58,719 bases of DNA from Stentor coeruleus (GCA_001970955.1 MPUH01000385.1:1-58719), one strand, 5' to 3'; shown: positions 37,643 through 49,447, counted from the stretch's first letter. Numbers and translations are program-made. The notes: generated by a model not told the origin, from the letters alone.

Positions 37643-40093
37643 ATGCATTTCAGTATCAGTAGCCACCCTTGCAAGCCTCTTATAAAAGAAACCCTCCCAA
37701 AAAGCAAAACCACTAAACATCCTCTTAGTTCCAATACAATCGACCAAATAATAAAAAATACTCTTAAGAAATCCAAAAAAAAAACTTCACAAGACCATCA
37801 ACTGAAACTTTCTCAAATCCTCAGTGAAATAAAAAAACAGCAAACTGAACATCAAACCAAGTCAAATCTTAGCCAAAAACTTAAAAAAAAACCTAAAAAG
37901 CCGTGTAAAGCAGAAAAATCCATATCTTCAAGTTTGAATATAAGCAATCTTAACACAATCATGACAGAGTATTCTCATAACCCCAAATGTCATAAAACGT
38001 TTTCAATAGACTTAAACAAAAATAAATCTAAAGGGAAAATCAATGCTAAAAAAAGAAGCTGCAGTGTTGAATGCAAGTCTCGAGCTATGAATTTTTTGAA
38101 TTATGTTGAAAAAACGAAAAAAAACCAAGGAAAAATCAGGGGGGGACTTAGGAAAACCAGCCAGGCTAACAGAAATACTGGGATGAAAAGCATAAAAAAC
38201 CCTGTAAGGGGGGTTAAAAAGAAGTCGATAAGCGAAAGTTTTTGTTCAGATCTTTCAAGTTCGGATATAGACAATTGTAGGGAAGATGTTAAAAGGAATG
38301 TGAGTTTTATATGTGAGGATTTATACGAGAATATTAGTGAAAAAAATAATGAGGAAATACAAAGTACTAAAGAAGTGATTAGTAAGTATACTCAGGAAAT
38401 AAAAAATACTAAAGAAGTGATTAAGAAAGAAAATAATTTAATTGATATATATGAAGACAGGATAAAAAAGCATATAGAAAAAGAAAATATAATAAAAGGT
38501 TTTCAAGGTATGGCCAAAATCAAAGATTTTGGCTGTTTAAATATATTCCCCCAAGAGAATATAGAATGTATAGCCTACAAAAACCCTAAAAAACCCTTAT
38601 CTGATGAGCATTTTAAAGGTCTAAGTATAAGAGCCACAATAAAAAAAGGCAAATCTCAGATTTGCCCAAATCAACCCATCCTTACAATCCAAGGTAAAAG
38701 AAAACCTTTTCTAAACATCCAAAATTTGCCATACATAAGCATAAAACAAAAAAGAAACAACAAATATAAAAAAACCCTAGACATTACCGGAATAACAAGT
38801 TTTACAATAAGACCAATTAAAAGCATCAAAGACAAAAATGCGAAAAATCATTTTGAAGAACAGCTTTCTTGGAACCTTGCCCTTAAATTTCTTATTGAAC
38901 AACTACAAATATATGAAACAACAAATATCCCTGAGTTTTCATCTGATAAACAAAACTCTTTTATAAACAAAATACAAAAAAAATATACAAACATTTTAAA
39001 TCATTTGGCAGAAATATTCGAAACAAAAAGTAAAGAGTTTTTTGAAAATGCTAGTATTGAAGAACATTCTAATTTTATACAGAAAACTCATAAGAAAAAA
39101 GTTGAACTTCATAAGATACTTATTGAGAGTACTAAAAATGATATACAGAATTTTCATATAAAAATACAGAATGAAGAGTCGAGTGATGAGGATATTGATG
39201 ATGTTGTAGCTAAACTTGGTATTAGTAGAAGTCATAGTTTGATAAAACTTCATGATGAAATGTCTTCTAAAAGCAAAACAGTATCTGAAGGAAACTCAGG
39301 AGAAAACAAAGCTTTTCCTCTGTCTTTCGGTTTCGAAGATGACCTTTTTAGTGAAAATCAATGTTTTTCCCTAAAACCCAATCATTCATCCTCACCTCCT
39401 ATTTTACCTCAAATAAAACCCCAAACTCTTAAACCCCACCTTTCTGAATATATGGACTATAGTCAAATCCAAAACTTGATCATCTCAGTTTTTAGCAAAA
39501 TAAACACCGATGAATTCCTCAAAAACCTTCAAAATCCTCTAATAAAACCACCTCTAAACGAACTAACCAAAATCCAAGAACATGAAATCGGCATGTTAAC
39601 TGATATTCAAATATTTGATTTCCCTGAGCTTTTTAACTTAAATGATTTTATAACAGAAAACTTATCTTCAAACCAAAAAACTAATTATCAAAATATATAT
39701 AATAAAATGATTCTACAAACACTTAATATTATATTACAAGAATTTAGACCTTTTGGGAAAAAAGGTTTACCAATGCCTTGGGTTCATAATGGGGATTATT
39801 ATAAAAAACCTGTTTATTTATCTCAAGTTATAAAGAAAGTTCTTGAAGATTTTAGGGTTTTAAACAATATGAAAATTGGAGTTTATGCTGATTTCGGTAA
39901 GGTTGGGAATGGTAATGATAAAATGGTTGAGATGAGGATTAAAGAGGATAATGTGATAAATGCAATTTTTTATGAGGCGTATTGTGAAGAGGATAAATGG
40001 ATAGATTATGAGTTTGAAGAAACCCAAGTGAAATTTGATTTGGCTGATATGATATTACAGGATTTAGCTGAAGAGATTATTTATATAAATTAA
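37643..40093 (+). CDS. Large basic protein, possibly centrosomal/basal-body type
   Basis: 816 residues. The N-terminal 300 are Lys/Ser-rich and largely disordered, with a short repeated coiled segment around 240-280 (STKEVISKYTQEIK then NTKEVIKKENN). The C-terminal about 190 residues (from FLKNLQNP) are compact and acidic, ending FDLADMILQDLAEEIIYIN. That tail resembles the C-terminal module of DUF4378/CEP350-like proteins, which is only a tentative similarity. No enzyme motif is present. Codon use resets twice inside the gene (about 38510 and 39290). Confidence 0.7.
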   Translation: MHFSISSHPCKPLIKETLPKSKTTKHPLSSNTIDQIIKNTLKKSKKKTSQDHQLKLSQILSEIKKQQTEHQTKSNLSQKLKKKPKKPCKAEKSISSSLNISNLNTIMTEYSHNPKCHKTFSIDLNKNKSKGKINAKKRSCSVECKSRAMNFLNYVEKTKKNQGKIRGGLRKTSQANRNTGMKSIKNPVRGVKKKSISESFCSDLSSSDIDNCREDVKRNVSFICEDLYENISEKNNEEIQSTKEVISKYTQEIKNTKEVIKKENNLIDIYEDRIKKHIEKENIIKGFQGMAKIKDFGCLNIFPQENIECIAYKNPKKPLSDEHFKGLSIRATIKKGKSQICPNQPILTIQGKRKPFLNIQNLPYISIKQKRNNKYKKTLDITGITSFTIRPIKSIKDKNAKNHFEEQLSWNLALKFLIEQLQIYETTNIPEFSSDKQNSFINKIQKKYTNILNHLAEIFETKSKEFFENASIEEHSNFIQKTHKKKVELHKILIESTKNDIQNFHIKIQNEESSDEDIDDVVAKLGISRSHSLIKLHDEMSSKSKTVSEGNSGENKAFPLSFGFEDDLFSENQCFSLKPNHSSSPPILPQIKPQTLKPHLSEYMDYSQIQNLIISVFSKINTDEFLKNLQNPLIKPPLNELTKIQEHEIGMLTDIQIFDFPELFNLNDFITENLSSNQKTNYQNIYNKMILQTLNIILQEFRPFGKKGLPMPWVHNGDYYKKPVYLSQVIKKVLEDFRVLNNMKIGVYADFGKVGNGNDKMVEMRIKEDNVINAIFYEAYCEEDKWIDYEFEETQVKFDLADMILQDLAEEIIYIN

Positions 40094-40717
40094 CCTGTTA
40101 TACATATTAAATGTAATAACTTATAATATAAAGGGAAAATGCTAAACTGTTTTTATTTGTGTGAATGTTTTGTTAAGGAAATATATAACAAGAATATGAA
40201 TAGTTGGAAAATTCATAATATTTAGTCTAGTTATTAAATAAATTTTAGTTACTAAATATTTTTTATTTGAGAAACATTAGCCAGTTAATATATTAACAAA
40301 TTCTCTAGATTTACTTTTTAATTCTTATTCTTAGTTTGTTAATTATATTAGTCTAATTATAGCTTAAAAATATTCCATATAAGCCATATATCGATTTTTT
40401 TAAATACAAAATATATGATAATAAAAGAATTTTATCGTATATAAACTAAGTTGATATAAAGTTTGAACTTTTGTTAGATTAAAAGTATTGATTTATAAGC
40501 AAAATTTCAGTAATCTATGTAATGAAAGGGGAATTTATATTTGAATATAAGATTTATACAAAAAAAATATAAAATCGAAATTAGTTATTGTATTAGTATG
40601 AATATTAAGTAATATAATATAAAATACTAATGATAAATATACATACAATCATAAAGATCAGGAATTTATTGTCTTTTGTATATTTTTTTGCAATAAAATA
40701 CAATAAATTGATTAAAA
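40094..40717. other. Convergent 3' flanks, no gene seen
   Basis: Extremely AT-rich with stops in all frames. Confidence 0.5.
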
Positions 40718-41140
40718 TTACTTATTTGAAGGACTTTTTTGGAAATCAGCTATTTGTTTCATAAGAAGAGTGCTGAGTTCAAGAGCTTGGTTTAAAGCCT
40801 GCTTGCTTGCTGAGTATTTGCATGTGATTTTTTCGCAGTTCACACAAGTGTTTTCTTTGTTTCTACCACAAAGCGAAACTTGTTCTTTAAGTAAAGCATT
40901 TTTCCTCCGTACATCATAATATTTGTTACGTATTTGGTTCTTTTTAGGATCTGGCCAAAGACCTAAGTCAAGATAAAGTTTATGAAAATTCCTAACTTTC
41001 TTAACTTTATAGCTATTCGATCGACCTCCTCTATCCTTCCCTTCATCAATCGAAGCTTTTTTTATACTTTCCCCTTCATCTAATACAATAAAGCTTTGTG
41101 TCCCGGTATCCTCGAACGATATCCCTAACGGTTTCTCCAT
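40718..41140 (-). CDS. Small unknown protein with a Cys cluster
   Basis: 140 residues. A basic middle (SNSYKVKKVRNFHKLYLDLG) is followed by LWPDPKKNQIRNKYYDVRRK, a helical stretch, and a Cys cluster NTCVNCEKITCKYS. The C-terminal helix is hydrophilic. It could be a DNA-binding or zinc-binding protein, with the RNKYYDVRRKNALLKEQ stretch resembling a bZIP-type basic/leucine region, but the leucine spacing is not convincing. Family unknown. Confidence 0.6.
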   Translation of the reverse strand: MEKPLGISFEDTGTQSFIVLDEGESIKKASIDEGKDRGGRSNSYKVKKVRNFHKLYLDLGLWPDPKKNQIRNKYYDVRRKNALLKEQVSLCGRNKENTCVNCEKITCKYSASKQALNQALELSTLLMKQIADFQKSPSNK

Positions 41141-42719
41141 TTTAAATTATATCTTAAACCCAACTTATCCTAATATTATTATATTTTCTATTTCACATCT
41201 TAAAAATCTACACAGCTTTCTCAAACATTTCATCAAATTTGACTGTTTATTTTACAATTTTTTTAAAGTTGTTAAGCTTTATATAAGCTCTTTATGCTAA
41301 AAAAAGTAGTAAAATAGTAAATAAGATGTTTTTAAGATTAAAGATTTAGTTTTTAGTTCTAATTCAATATTATGTCTTAAGCTTGAAAAATTTGCAAGCA
41401 TTTTAAAGTATTATGGATATATAAAAAAATAAAATAAGGTAAATTGACCTTTTAATACTAGATAAAGAGACTAATAAGTATATATGGTTAATATCTGCAG
41501 CTTATTTTATAACTTTTATTTTCTTGTCTTATCAAGAAGTTCTCCGGGTTTGTCTTATCTTCCCCCGCCAATGATAGTTTTGAATTTTTTATGAACTCAA
41601 AGCATATTTTTGAGTAAATTTTTAGATTTCAGATCAGTCTTGGTTTTTTTATATTTTGCATTGATTTAATTTAAATCATCTTTGAATTGCTTATAATAAT
41701 CAAATTCCTACTTATTCAAGTAATCTACAATCGTTAGTGGTTTATAGTTTTAATCTTCCTGTTATTTTAAGTCTGAAACTCTCATAATCACATTTTTCTA
41801 TGTTTTTTTTGGGTTGATTCTAGAGATTTTTCATTCAAAGTGCCTTTTAACCCTTGAAAAAAAATTCTATTTTTTTGCAGTCAAGAGTTTTATTTATAAT
41901 GAATTTTCTATATGTTCTTTAAAATTATGTTAAAAATATAACCTCAACATCAACTAATTAGGACTTAAAAATTGCTTATGTTTTCTATATTAATAGGAAT
42001 TTTGTTATGAGTATTAAAAAAACTCATTTTTTTAGGTTTTATATTGGATAATAAATTATATGATATTTATTCTATAATATTTTATAAGCATTATTTTCTA
42101 AGGACTTGATAATATCATTTATCGCTAAGCTAAAAATGTAAAATTGGAAAATTATAAGAAAAAAAGTTAGTTTATATGATGATAAAATACAGATAAAAAT
42201 TATTTTGAGATATTTATTATATTATAACATTATAGTGATAAAAAGAGGAATTGAATAATATATGAATACAAGTGAAGCACATTATTATTTACATAATAAT
42301 ATGAATAAAATCCATATAATATAAAAATAAAGGGCAAAATACTCATGATTATTGTAGTATATAATCCTATTAAAATTCAAAAACTGCTGGATTTACTCAA
42401 TTTATACTATTATTCACATCAAATCTAATATCATAATCTTAATCATCATTTTAAAACTATTAAAAATTTGTGAAAAAATAATTCTGAATTTTAAACTATT
42501 TTACTAAGCCTTACAAATTATTTATCAATTTTATCTATCCTACAACAATCTTTGTGAATATCTTAAATTTCATTAAATAGAAAACTATCTTAAAAATAAT
42601 CATAATTTTTTCACATAAATCAAAACCCTAAAAAAACTAAAAAAAAGCTCTTAAAAATCTTAAATATCTTAAATATCTCTCTAGTCTCTAATCTTACTTA
42701 AAATATCATCATTATATAA
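41141..42719. other. 1.6-kb stretch without a supported gene
   Basis: Very AT-rich. The minus strand at roughly 41900-41500 shows fragments such as NIEKCDYESFRLKITGRLKL between stop codons, which could be a decayed gene. The right 300 bases are A/C-rich, the promoter side of the next plus gene. No intact frame. Confidence 0.35.
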
Positions 42720-44891
42720 ATGGAAAATAAGACTTGCTGGTGTTTTGGGAAGAAAAAAGAATCAAAAACCTCCTCTATAGCGAAAACTCCAAAACCTTTA
42801 CAACCCTCACCAATCCAAAACAAGTTAGAAATCTCTGAATCATCTAATCAAAACCTCAACTCACAAACGCTGATTGAAGAATCTAAAGTTTCAATTTGCA
42901 ACGAATGTGTCACTTTAAAACAACAACTTTTAATATCAAATCAAAGTCTTATCGAAAACACCCAAAACACAAATTCCAAAATAACTTCTTTAGACCAAGA
43001 ACTGCAAGCAAAAACTTCCCAGATCGAAAAACTAGAAAAAGTTTTAAAAATCCAAGAACAAAAAATCAAAGACCTTGAAAATACTAACGAATTCCAAAAA
43101 CTTAATCAAAAACTCGAAGAACATAAACTAAAATACGAACAAAATTTACATGATAAAGACCGGCAAATAGAAAAACTAACTAAAGACCTTCAAAAAACAA
43201 CAAATGAACAAAACGAACTTATAGAAAAAGTTACTGTGTCAAGTGAGGAAATAAGAAAACTACATCATGATCATTCAACATTATCAGGAGAATACAAAAT
43301 CCAATTTACAGAAAAATTAAGTTTAATGAGAGAAATAGATGATTGTAAAAATACTTATAAGGATTTATATGATCAAATATTTTTATATGAAAAAGATATT
43401 AAAGATTATAAAGAAAAAATTAGGGAAAATGAAAATTTGTTAGAAGAAGCGAATTGTAGGATATATGAAGAATGTAAAAAGAAAGAAGAGATGATGAATG
43501 AAAATGAGAAAAAAATATATGAAGGAAATGAGGTTATTAAGAAAATGGAGGAAGAGAAGGATGAGATGATGAAGAAGGTTATGATAATTGAAGAAGAATT
43601 GAAAAGGTATAAAGAAATGTGTGAAGGGTATAAAAAAGAATGTTGTGAGAAAGAAAAAATTGTTGAAGAGTTGAGAGAGGAGATGAGGATGGTCTGTGAA
43701 GGAAGTCAAGAAATGGAAAAGGAAAAAAAAGTTGCTAGTTTGGTTGAGATGGGTAAAGATGTAAATGAAGAAAATATCAAACTTATAAACAAAACCCAAG
43801 AATATGAAAAAATATTATCAGAACTAAATTTAAAACTTTCTGAACTAGAATCTGATCTAATGAGAGCTCATCAGGAAAGCACAAAGACAATCCAAGCTCT
43901 TACAAGCTCATCTGAAAACACAGCTAAAGATGCTCAAGACAAACACAATAAAATACAAATCCTAACCGAAAAAATCATCCTCCTCGAAAACGAAAACACT
44001 TCTTTAAACCAAAAAATCATCGAATCCTACAATGAAATCACCGAAATAAAATCGGAAACCGATACTTTTACAACAAAAAAATCCAAATACAAAAACAGAA
44101 TACAAAAAAAGAAATCTAAAATCTCCAATCTAGAAACCCAACTCGCAGAATCCTCAGAAATCATTAAAAATCTCGAAAAATCCTTATCAATTTCCGAAGA
44201 TCCCCTATGCCAAAGCTCACAAAACCATTCATCTATAATAAAATCCTTACAAAATCAAGTTTCTTTATCAGAAAAACAAAACTCTGACCTTCAAAATCAA
44301 ATAACAATACAAAACGAAAGTATTTTATCATTAAAATCCCATATAAATACCTTAAATGAAACTATAAAATCATATGAACAAACTGATAAAACCATAAACT
44401 CACTTCAAAATTCAAATTCTCATATTCAAAATACTATAAAATCCTTAAATGATGATATCCTTTTCCAAAAAAACCTAAACAATTCCTTATCAGATGAGAT
44501 TTTTAAAATAAAAAACGAAATTATTAAAAAAGATTCAGAAGTTAAAGAAAATAATGTAAATTTTAAATAGGAAAAAATTATAAAACTTACTGAAGATAAT
44601 GAGAAATTTAGTAAGATTATTGATGATAATAGATTAGATAAGGAAAAACTTATGAAAGATATTGAAAGATTGAATAATGGGATACAAGAACAGATTGAGT
44701 TAAAAGCTGTGGTTGAAGAAAATGATGCATTAAAAGAGGAAATACTGAAAATGCAAAAGGAACAGGATGAACTTATGAGGGAAAAGGAAGATAGGAGGGA
44801 AGGAGAAAATAAGGAAGGGTATGAGAGGACTATTGAAGAGCTTACGAGAAAACTTGAAAGCTTTCAAAATGAGAGAGATAAGGTTAATTAA
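42720..44891 (+). CDS. Long coiled-coil protein with Cys-rich N-terminus
   Basis: About 718 residues in two exons (intron 44556-44570). It begins MENKTCWCFGKKKES, where the two Cys in a basic context might be lipidated. From about residue 60 to the end it is nearly continuous coiled coil, rich in Lys, Glu, Asn and Leu. A structural role in cortex, cilia or vesicle tethering is plausible; no domain identifies it. Codon use changes abruptly from G/T-rich to A/C-rich near 43770. Confidence 0.78.
44556..44570 (+). other. 15-nt intron
   Basis: GTAAATTTTAAATAG. Removal deletes an in-frame TAG and continues the coiled coil for 106 more codons. Confidence 0.88.
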
Positions 44892-45404
44892 ATGGATTTT
44901 AGGATGAGGGATTTTTGATTGTATTTTTAGATTTTTTTAAGGATGAAAGTTTTGGTTATGATAAAAATGATATGAATAGGCATCAACAAAAGTAGTTAAA
45001 AAATCATTTGAAAAATTTTTAGTTTAGAGTTTGATTTAGGAAGGTTATAAGTTTAAATTATGTAGAGATAGTTTATATCATGGTCATATTTAAGCATCAT
45101 AAATTCTGACTTGTACCAATTCTTAGCAATAACAATATAGGAAAATAAATCAGATATATAAATTAATTTAAAATATATTCTAATAATAATTTCTATTATA
45201 ATAACTAGATAATCCTTCATAGATTACAGATAATATTTTTTTATTATCAAGTTGTATATAATTATTATAATATTAGTCATACTTTATGTAATATTTTCAA
45301 TACAAAAGACTATGTTATTATAATTTTATTTGGTATAAAAGATACAAGAAAAGTTAATTTATATCAAATATTAAGAGTAAGTTTCTAATAAAAATATGCT
45401 AATT
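44892..45404. other. Convergent 3' flanks, no gene seen
   Basis: AT-rich, stop-filled in all frames. Confidence 0.5.
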
Positions 45405-45869
45405 TTAAATAAAAACTTCAGGCCAGTTCCATAATTTCATTATAATGCGTCCATCAAGTAGAGGTAGAGGAATTGGGCCAAAGTTCCTAGAATCAAAGCT
45501 TTGACTTTTATTATCACCTTCAATCCATACATGACCTTCAGGTATTAAATACTCAATATCTTCATTTATAACAACATCACCAGCAACACCTATAATGCGT
45601 TTACAAAGAAGGTTATTAAGTTTCATTGGGCTTTTAGCTAAAACAATATCATTTATTTTATAGCCCCATATGTGTGGAGTAAATTTGTCTATTAAAAGCA
45701 AATCACCAGCTGTATAAGTTTTACCTTGACGAATTGTTGGGATCATTGAAGGGCCGATTGCTGTGCGGAAATCATAAAAATATATCTGTAATGCACGGTA
45801 GATTGCTAAGAAATTTAAGACAAATAGTGTTGTTTTAAAAGCACTGAGGTTTATGATGGTATATTTCAT
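45405..45869 (-). CDS. IMMP1L: Mitochondrial inner membrane protease subunit 1 (signal peptidase S26)
   Basis: 154 residues, the usual length. A hydrophobic N-terminal anchor is followed by the S26 motifs: catalytic Ser in GPSMIPT, catalytic Lys in CKRIIGVAGD, and the C-terminal box WIEGDNKSQSFDSR with FGPIPL. Active in the intermembrane space, it removes bipartite signals from imported proteins. The Imp1 subtype is chosen because of its GDN-x-x-S-x-DSR box; Imp2 is the alternative. Confidence 0.92.
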   Translation of the reverse strand: MKYTIINLSAFKTTLFVLNFLAIYRALQIYFYDFRTAIGPSMIPTIRQGKTYTAGDLLLIDKFTPHIWGYKINDIVLAKSPMKLNNLLCKRIIGVAGDVVINEDIEYLIPEGHVWIEGDNKSQSFDSRNFGPIPLPLLDGRIIMKLWNWPEVFI

Positions 45870-46071
45870 TTATATTAGAACTTTTTAAGATTTTAGGATT
45901 GTTGGAAATTATGTGATTTTTATGGTAAAAAGGAGTTTTATTTAAGAGAGAGATTCTTTTTTTAAGCGATTATGTGTTTTATAATGATAAAGCGATAAAA
46001 ATCATCACAAAACCTTAACTTGGGCTCTTTTTAAATATAACCCCACACAAAAAATTCTAATTTTATAATAA

Positions 46072-47388
46072 ATGGATAAATTTAAGAACAGCTTATATTT
46101 TTTGGGGGCAATTTCTGTTAGTTTTGTAAAACTTAATTAGACATCAAATTCATTAGTTAGCTGGGGTTCTTTAATGCCATATGTAGAGTCGTATTTTTAT
46201 AACCGAGACCATTCAATCAATATTTCTGATTTTGTTATAATAATACCTATAGGCCAATTATCAGCTGCAATAGGTCGATTATTTGTAGGTCATTGTATTC
46301 GTTATATCTACCCTTATTGGATATTTCTTTTTGGTAGTATTTTCATCAATATAGGGATGTTTTTTTGTTCATATATTACAAACCCTACTTTATTTTGTTG
46401 GGCATATGGGCTTTTTCTTGGTGGTCTGCCAGCTTTTACATTTTTGCCCACAGTTTGGAATTTGTGGAACCATTTCCCTACAAATAAAGGAAAAGTTAAT
46501 GGGATACTTTTAGCAGGTGTGAATTTTGGCCCTGTGATATTTAGTTTTATATACACAATGATAGCGAATCCATACAATAACGATGCTGAAACAGTAGAAA
46601 ATGATGGGCAAGAAAAACAAAAAGTCTTTGGGGATTTTGTATCAGAAAGGGTTCCAATGACAATAAGATGGGGTGCGATTATAAGTTTGTTTTTATGTTT
46701 TATAGGTTATATATTTTTACCAAAAACAAAAGGAAAAAATAACCTTGGGTCTGATAATAAAGAAATCCCGACATTAACTTTTACTGATATGCTTAGAAAC
46801 TGTAATGCTTGGAATATATTTTTTTTATTAGCTACAACTTCTTCTGGTACTGTATATTTACAATCTATGTATAAGGTTTTAGGTATGATTTATATAAATG
46901 ATGACCATTTTATTTCTTTTATTGGATCTGCTGGATTTGCTATAGGATGTGTAGGTCAGCTTATATTTGGGTTTTTATATGATAAATTTCAATTGAAAAG
47001 GGTTTTAGTTATTTGTTTATTAGTTAGCCTTGTGTTTATGATAACTTTTAATGTATCTTTGAGTAACAAATTAATGTTTTCAATGTATTTTTTGGTTTTA
47101 AGCTTTGTGAATTCAAGTATTTATAATGGAATTTTATTACAAGGAGCTAAAGATTTCCCTAAGGATAGATGGGTTTTTTCTTATGCTTCTAATAGTTTGG
47201 TTATACCTTTTGCTTTACCATATGTGTTCCAGAGATTTATCACTCCGATTATAGGGTATTTTAGTACACTTTTAATTTTATCAGGGATTATTGGCATTGG
47301 AGTTGTTCAGGTTTTAATTCATCCAGATACTGATGTGAGGAAGAATGTGGTTGAAGTTGAAAAACAAGAGTTTTTAGATAAGGATTAG
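46072..47388 (+). CDS. MFS transporter (OFA/monocarboxylate-like), paralogue 2
   Basis: 433 residues, about 12 spans. Exon 1 (46072-46125, 18 codons) and exon 2 are joined across the intron at 46126-46140. Nearly every segment aligns with paralogue 1 (31101-32408), including FTFLPTVWNLW and KVLGMIYINDD. The two copies lie 14 kb apart in opposite orientation. Both contain the same conserved hydrophilic central loop (DGQEKQK...FVSERVPMTIRW), suggesting shared regulation or partner. Substrate unknown. Confidence 0.87.
46126..46140 (+). other. 15-nt intron
   Basis: GTAAAACTTAATTAG, phase 0, after codon 18, same place as in the paralogue. Confidence 0.9.
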
Positions 47389-47947
47389 ATTATTATAAGT
47401 AAGAATAATGGCTAGTTTTTATGTTATTTATAATGGATAAGATTTTATTTTAGGTTTTAGACTGAAGATTTTAGATTTGTAGATTTTTTTATATGATTAA
47501 TATATGTTTTATGATTATTTTATAATGATGCTTAATGATATTTGTAGTTTTTTTTTTTGGTATGATGAAATAAAGTGGAGTAATTTTTAAGCATTAGAGT
47601 GAGGTATTTAAATTATTTAAGATTATGATGATTATAAATTATGTTTTTGATTGATTTTTTTAGTGGTTTTTATAGCATATCTTCAAATGAGCCCTACACA
47701 TCCAAATAAATATCACAACAGATCTAATAAAAATCCAACACCAATTTTATCTATCAGATAAAATAACAAATCTTTCTTATAACCAACCTCAAAATCCCAA
47801 ATAATTTTTTATTTTCTCTTCAAATCTCCTTTCATCAAAAAACTTATCCAACAAGCATCACTCAAAACCTCTAAATCAAACCTAAGCATTTTTTATTCAA
47901 CCTCAAGTCACATTTTCAAATAACCCCAAAACTAAAAGCATATAAAA
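47389..47947. other. Intergenic between two plus-strand genes
   Basis: G/T-rich 3' flank to about 47670 followed abruptly by A/C-rich 5' flank. No gene. Confidence 0.5.
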
Positions 47948-48763
47948 ATGAAACAAAAAAAGTCAAGAAAACACTCAACCGCCTGCCCTCTAGACAACCC
48001 AAAACTAGACATCGTCCCCGAAAGCAGCCATTTAGCAGGTGTTTGTTTATGTCAATTCTGCAAATGTGGGAAACACATTTGCACAAAAGACCGTCATCTT
48101 CAAGCCCAGTATCTAAGTGATAGTTTTAATACTTCATACGAAAGCCACTATACAAAAATGCACTTTGACGTCCCTTACATCATCCACCCAAAACCATATC
48201 ATAAAAACACACAGAAAATGGACTTCACAACAACTAACAGTATCGATTATCAACCTTATTCTCTACAAAAAGAAGAAAAACAAAGGGCAAGCTCTTATGC
48301 CCCAGCCAGAACAACTCTTTTATCAACAACTGCTTATTCTTACTATTATCCAGACTGGGGCAAAAACGAAATTTTATATGAAAAAGGTTGGCATGCTCCT
48401 GTAAGAAGCGTCGAAATCCCATTCAGAGGCGAAACTTCATATTCAAAAGAATTCCAAAAAATCGACCATTCCCGTGTCCAATCAATCGACCCTAAAAAAT
48501 TCCAAGCTTGCCAATCACATATTTCGATTTCCCCTAAAGATTCATTTAACCCTAGGACTACATATAAAGAAAAAATGAAAGATTTCTCTCAGACGAAAAT
48601 GAATACTCATGTTAAAGTACTAACACCTAAAGCTCATATGACCCCTGCGACTAGTAATCATTATGTGACTTCGACTGACCGTTTTTTCAAGCCATCTACT
48701 AATTCTTATATTGATCCAAGAAAACTTCGCCTGTCATTATTATCAAGAAGTTCTATTAGTTAA
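47948..48763 (+). CDS. SAXO-like microtubule-associated protein of cilia
   Basis: 271 residues. The N-terminal Cys-rich motif CLCQFCKCGKHIC is the hallmark of SAXO/FAM154 proteins, followed by spaced basic/aromatic repeat modules (for example SFNPRTTYKEKM, STDRFFKPSTNSY). SAXO proteins stabilise axonemal microtubules, some as lumenal inner proteins. In a ciliate it would act in cilia and basal bodies. Its TAA is directly abutted by the stop of the next, convergent gene. Confidence 0.82.
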   Translation: MKQKKSRKHSTACPLDNPKLDIVPESSHLAGVCLCQFCKCGKHICTKDRHLQAQYLSDSFNTSYESHYTKMHFDVPYIIHPKPYHKNTQKMDFTTTNSIDYQPYSLQKEEKQRASSYAPARTTLLSTTAYSYYYPDWGKNEILYEKGWHAPVRSVEIPFRGETSYSKEFQKIDHSRVQSIDPKKFQACQSHISISPKDSFNPRTTYKEKMKDFSQTKMNTHVKVLTPKAHMTPATSNHYVTSTDRFFKPSTNSYIDPRKLRLSLLSRSSIS

Positions 48764-49447
48764 CTAGTCCTTTTTTCCTTCTTTCTTGAAGTTATTAAGT
48801 CGGAAGTACTTGGAGTAGTTCTTAATCCAGGCATTCAAGTTGTCTTGATTTGTGCCATATTGGATCAGTTGGTCTGTAAAAGTATCTAAGCACTGAGAAA
48901 ACTGCTTCGCATTCCCATCTCCAATCTCAGCGCTATGTTCAGCAAGGCACTTCACAGTTTGCGTACGCCAGTTCTCAAGCTTAGCATTTATATCTTCATG
49001 AAGTAAAGACCTAGGAAGAATACATTGTTCTTGGCAAAGCCTAACTTCTGCTCTGATGTCATCTTCATTAGGTTTAGCTTTGCACCATTCTAAACATGTC
49101 ATTTCTTTGAATTGTAGGTCTTTATAATTTTCTACCTTGGCGATATTTTCATTCAAAGCTACAGCGCCTTCTGTGATTTTTCTGATTGAGTCAAGCTCGT
49201 CAGTGTAAGAATGATAACTGGCAGGAATTCTTTTATGAGGACTGACTTGAATAAGCCCTTCTTCTGCTGTTATGCCTGTTTTGTCAGCCAAGTCTCGGTA
49301 CCATCTAAGATTCCATCCCATACCAAAAGGAAAGCGGTATAATAGAGGGAAGTGAATTAGACCTTCATCAGAAGCACCCCAAGGGTTAGTTTGATCTAGA
49401 CGCCATTCGTAATAAAGGTCACAGAGTAAAGCCCAAGGACGATCCAT
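48764..49447 (-). CDS. Twin-CX3C protein, probable mitochondrial intermembrane-space subunit
   Basis: 227 residues, starting MDRPWALLCDLYYEWR, with many Trp and Tyr residues. The middle contains CLEWC and CQEQC separated by 15 residues, the twin CX3C spacing of small Tim-like and respiratory-complex subunits oxidised by Mia40. A role as a ciliate-specific respiratory-chain or import subunit is inferred. Compositionally it is more GC-rich and conserved-looking than its neighbours. It is immediately tail-to-tail with the SAXO gene, with no bases between the stops. Confidence 0.68.
   Translation of the reverse strand: MDRPWALLCDLYYEWRLDQTNPWGASDEGLIHFPLLYRFPFGMGWNLRWYRDLADKTGITAEEGLIQVSPHKRIPASYHSYTDELDSIRKITEGAVALNENIAKVENYKDLQFKEMTCLEWCKAKPNEDDIRAEVRLCQEQCILPRSLLHEDINAKLENWRTQTVKCLAEHSAEIGDGNAKQFSQCLDTFTDQLIQYGTNQDNLNAWIKNYSKYFRLNNFKKEGKKD

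Noticed and set aside
43440..43799. Phe-rich minus-strand frame
   Set aside because: Shadow of the Lys/Glu-rich coiled-coil gene on the plus strand.
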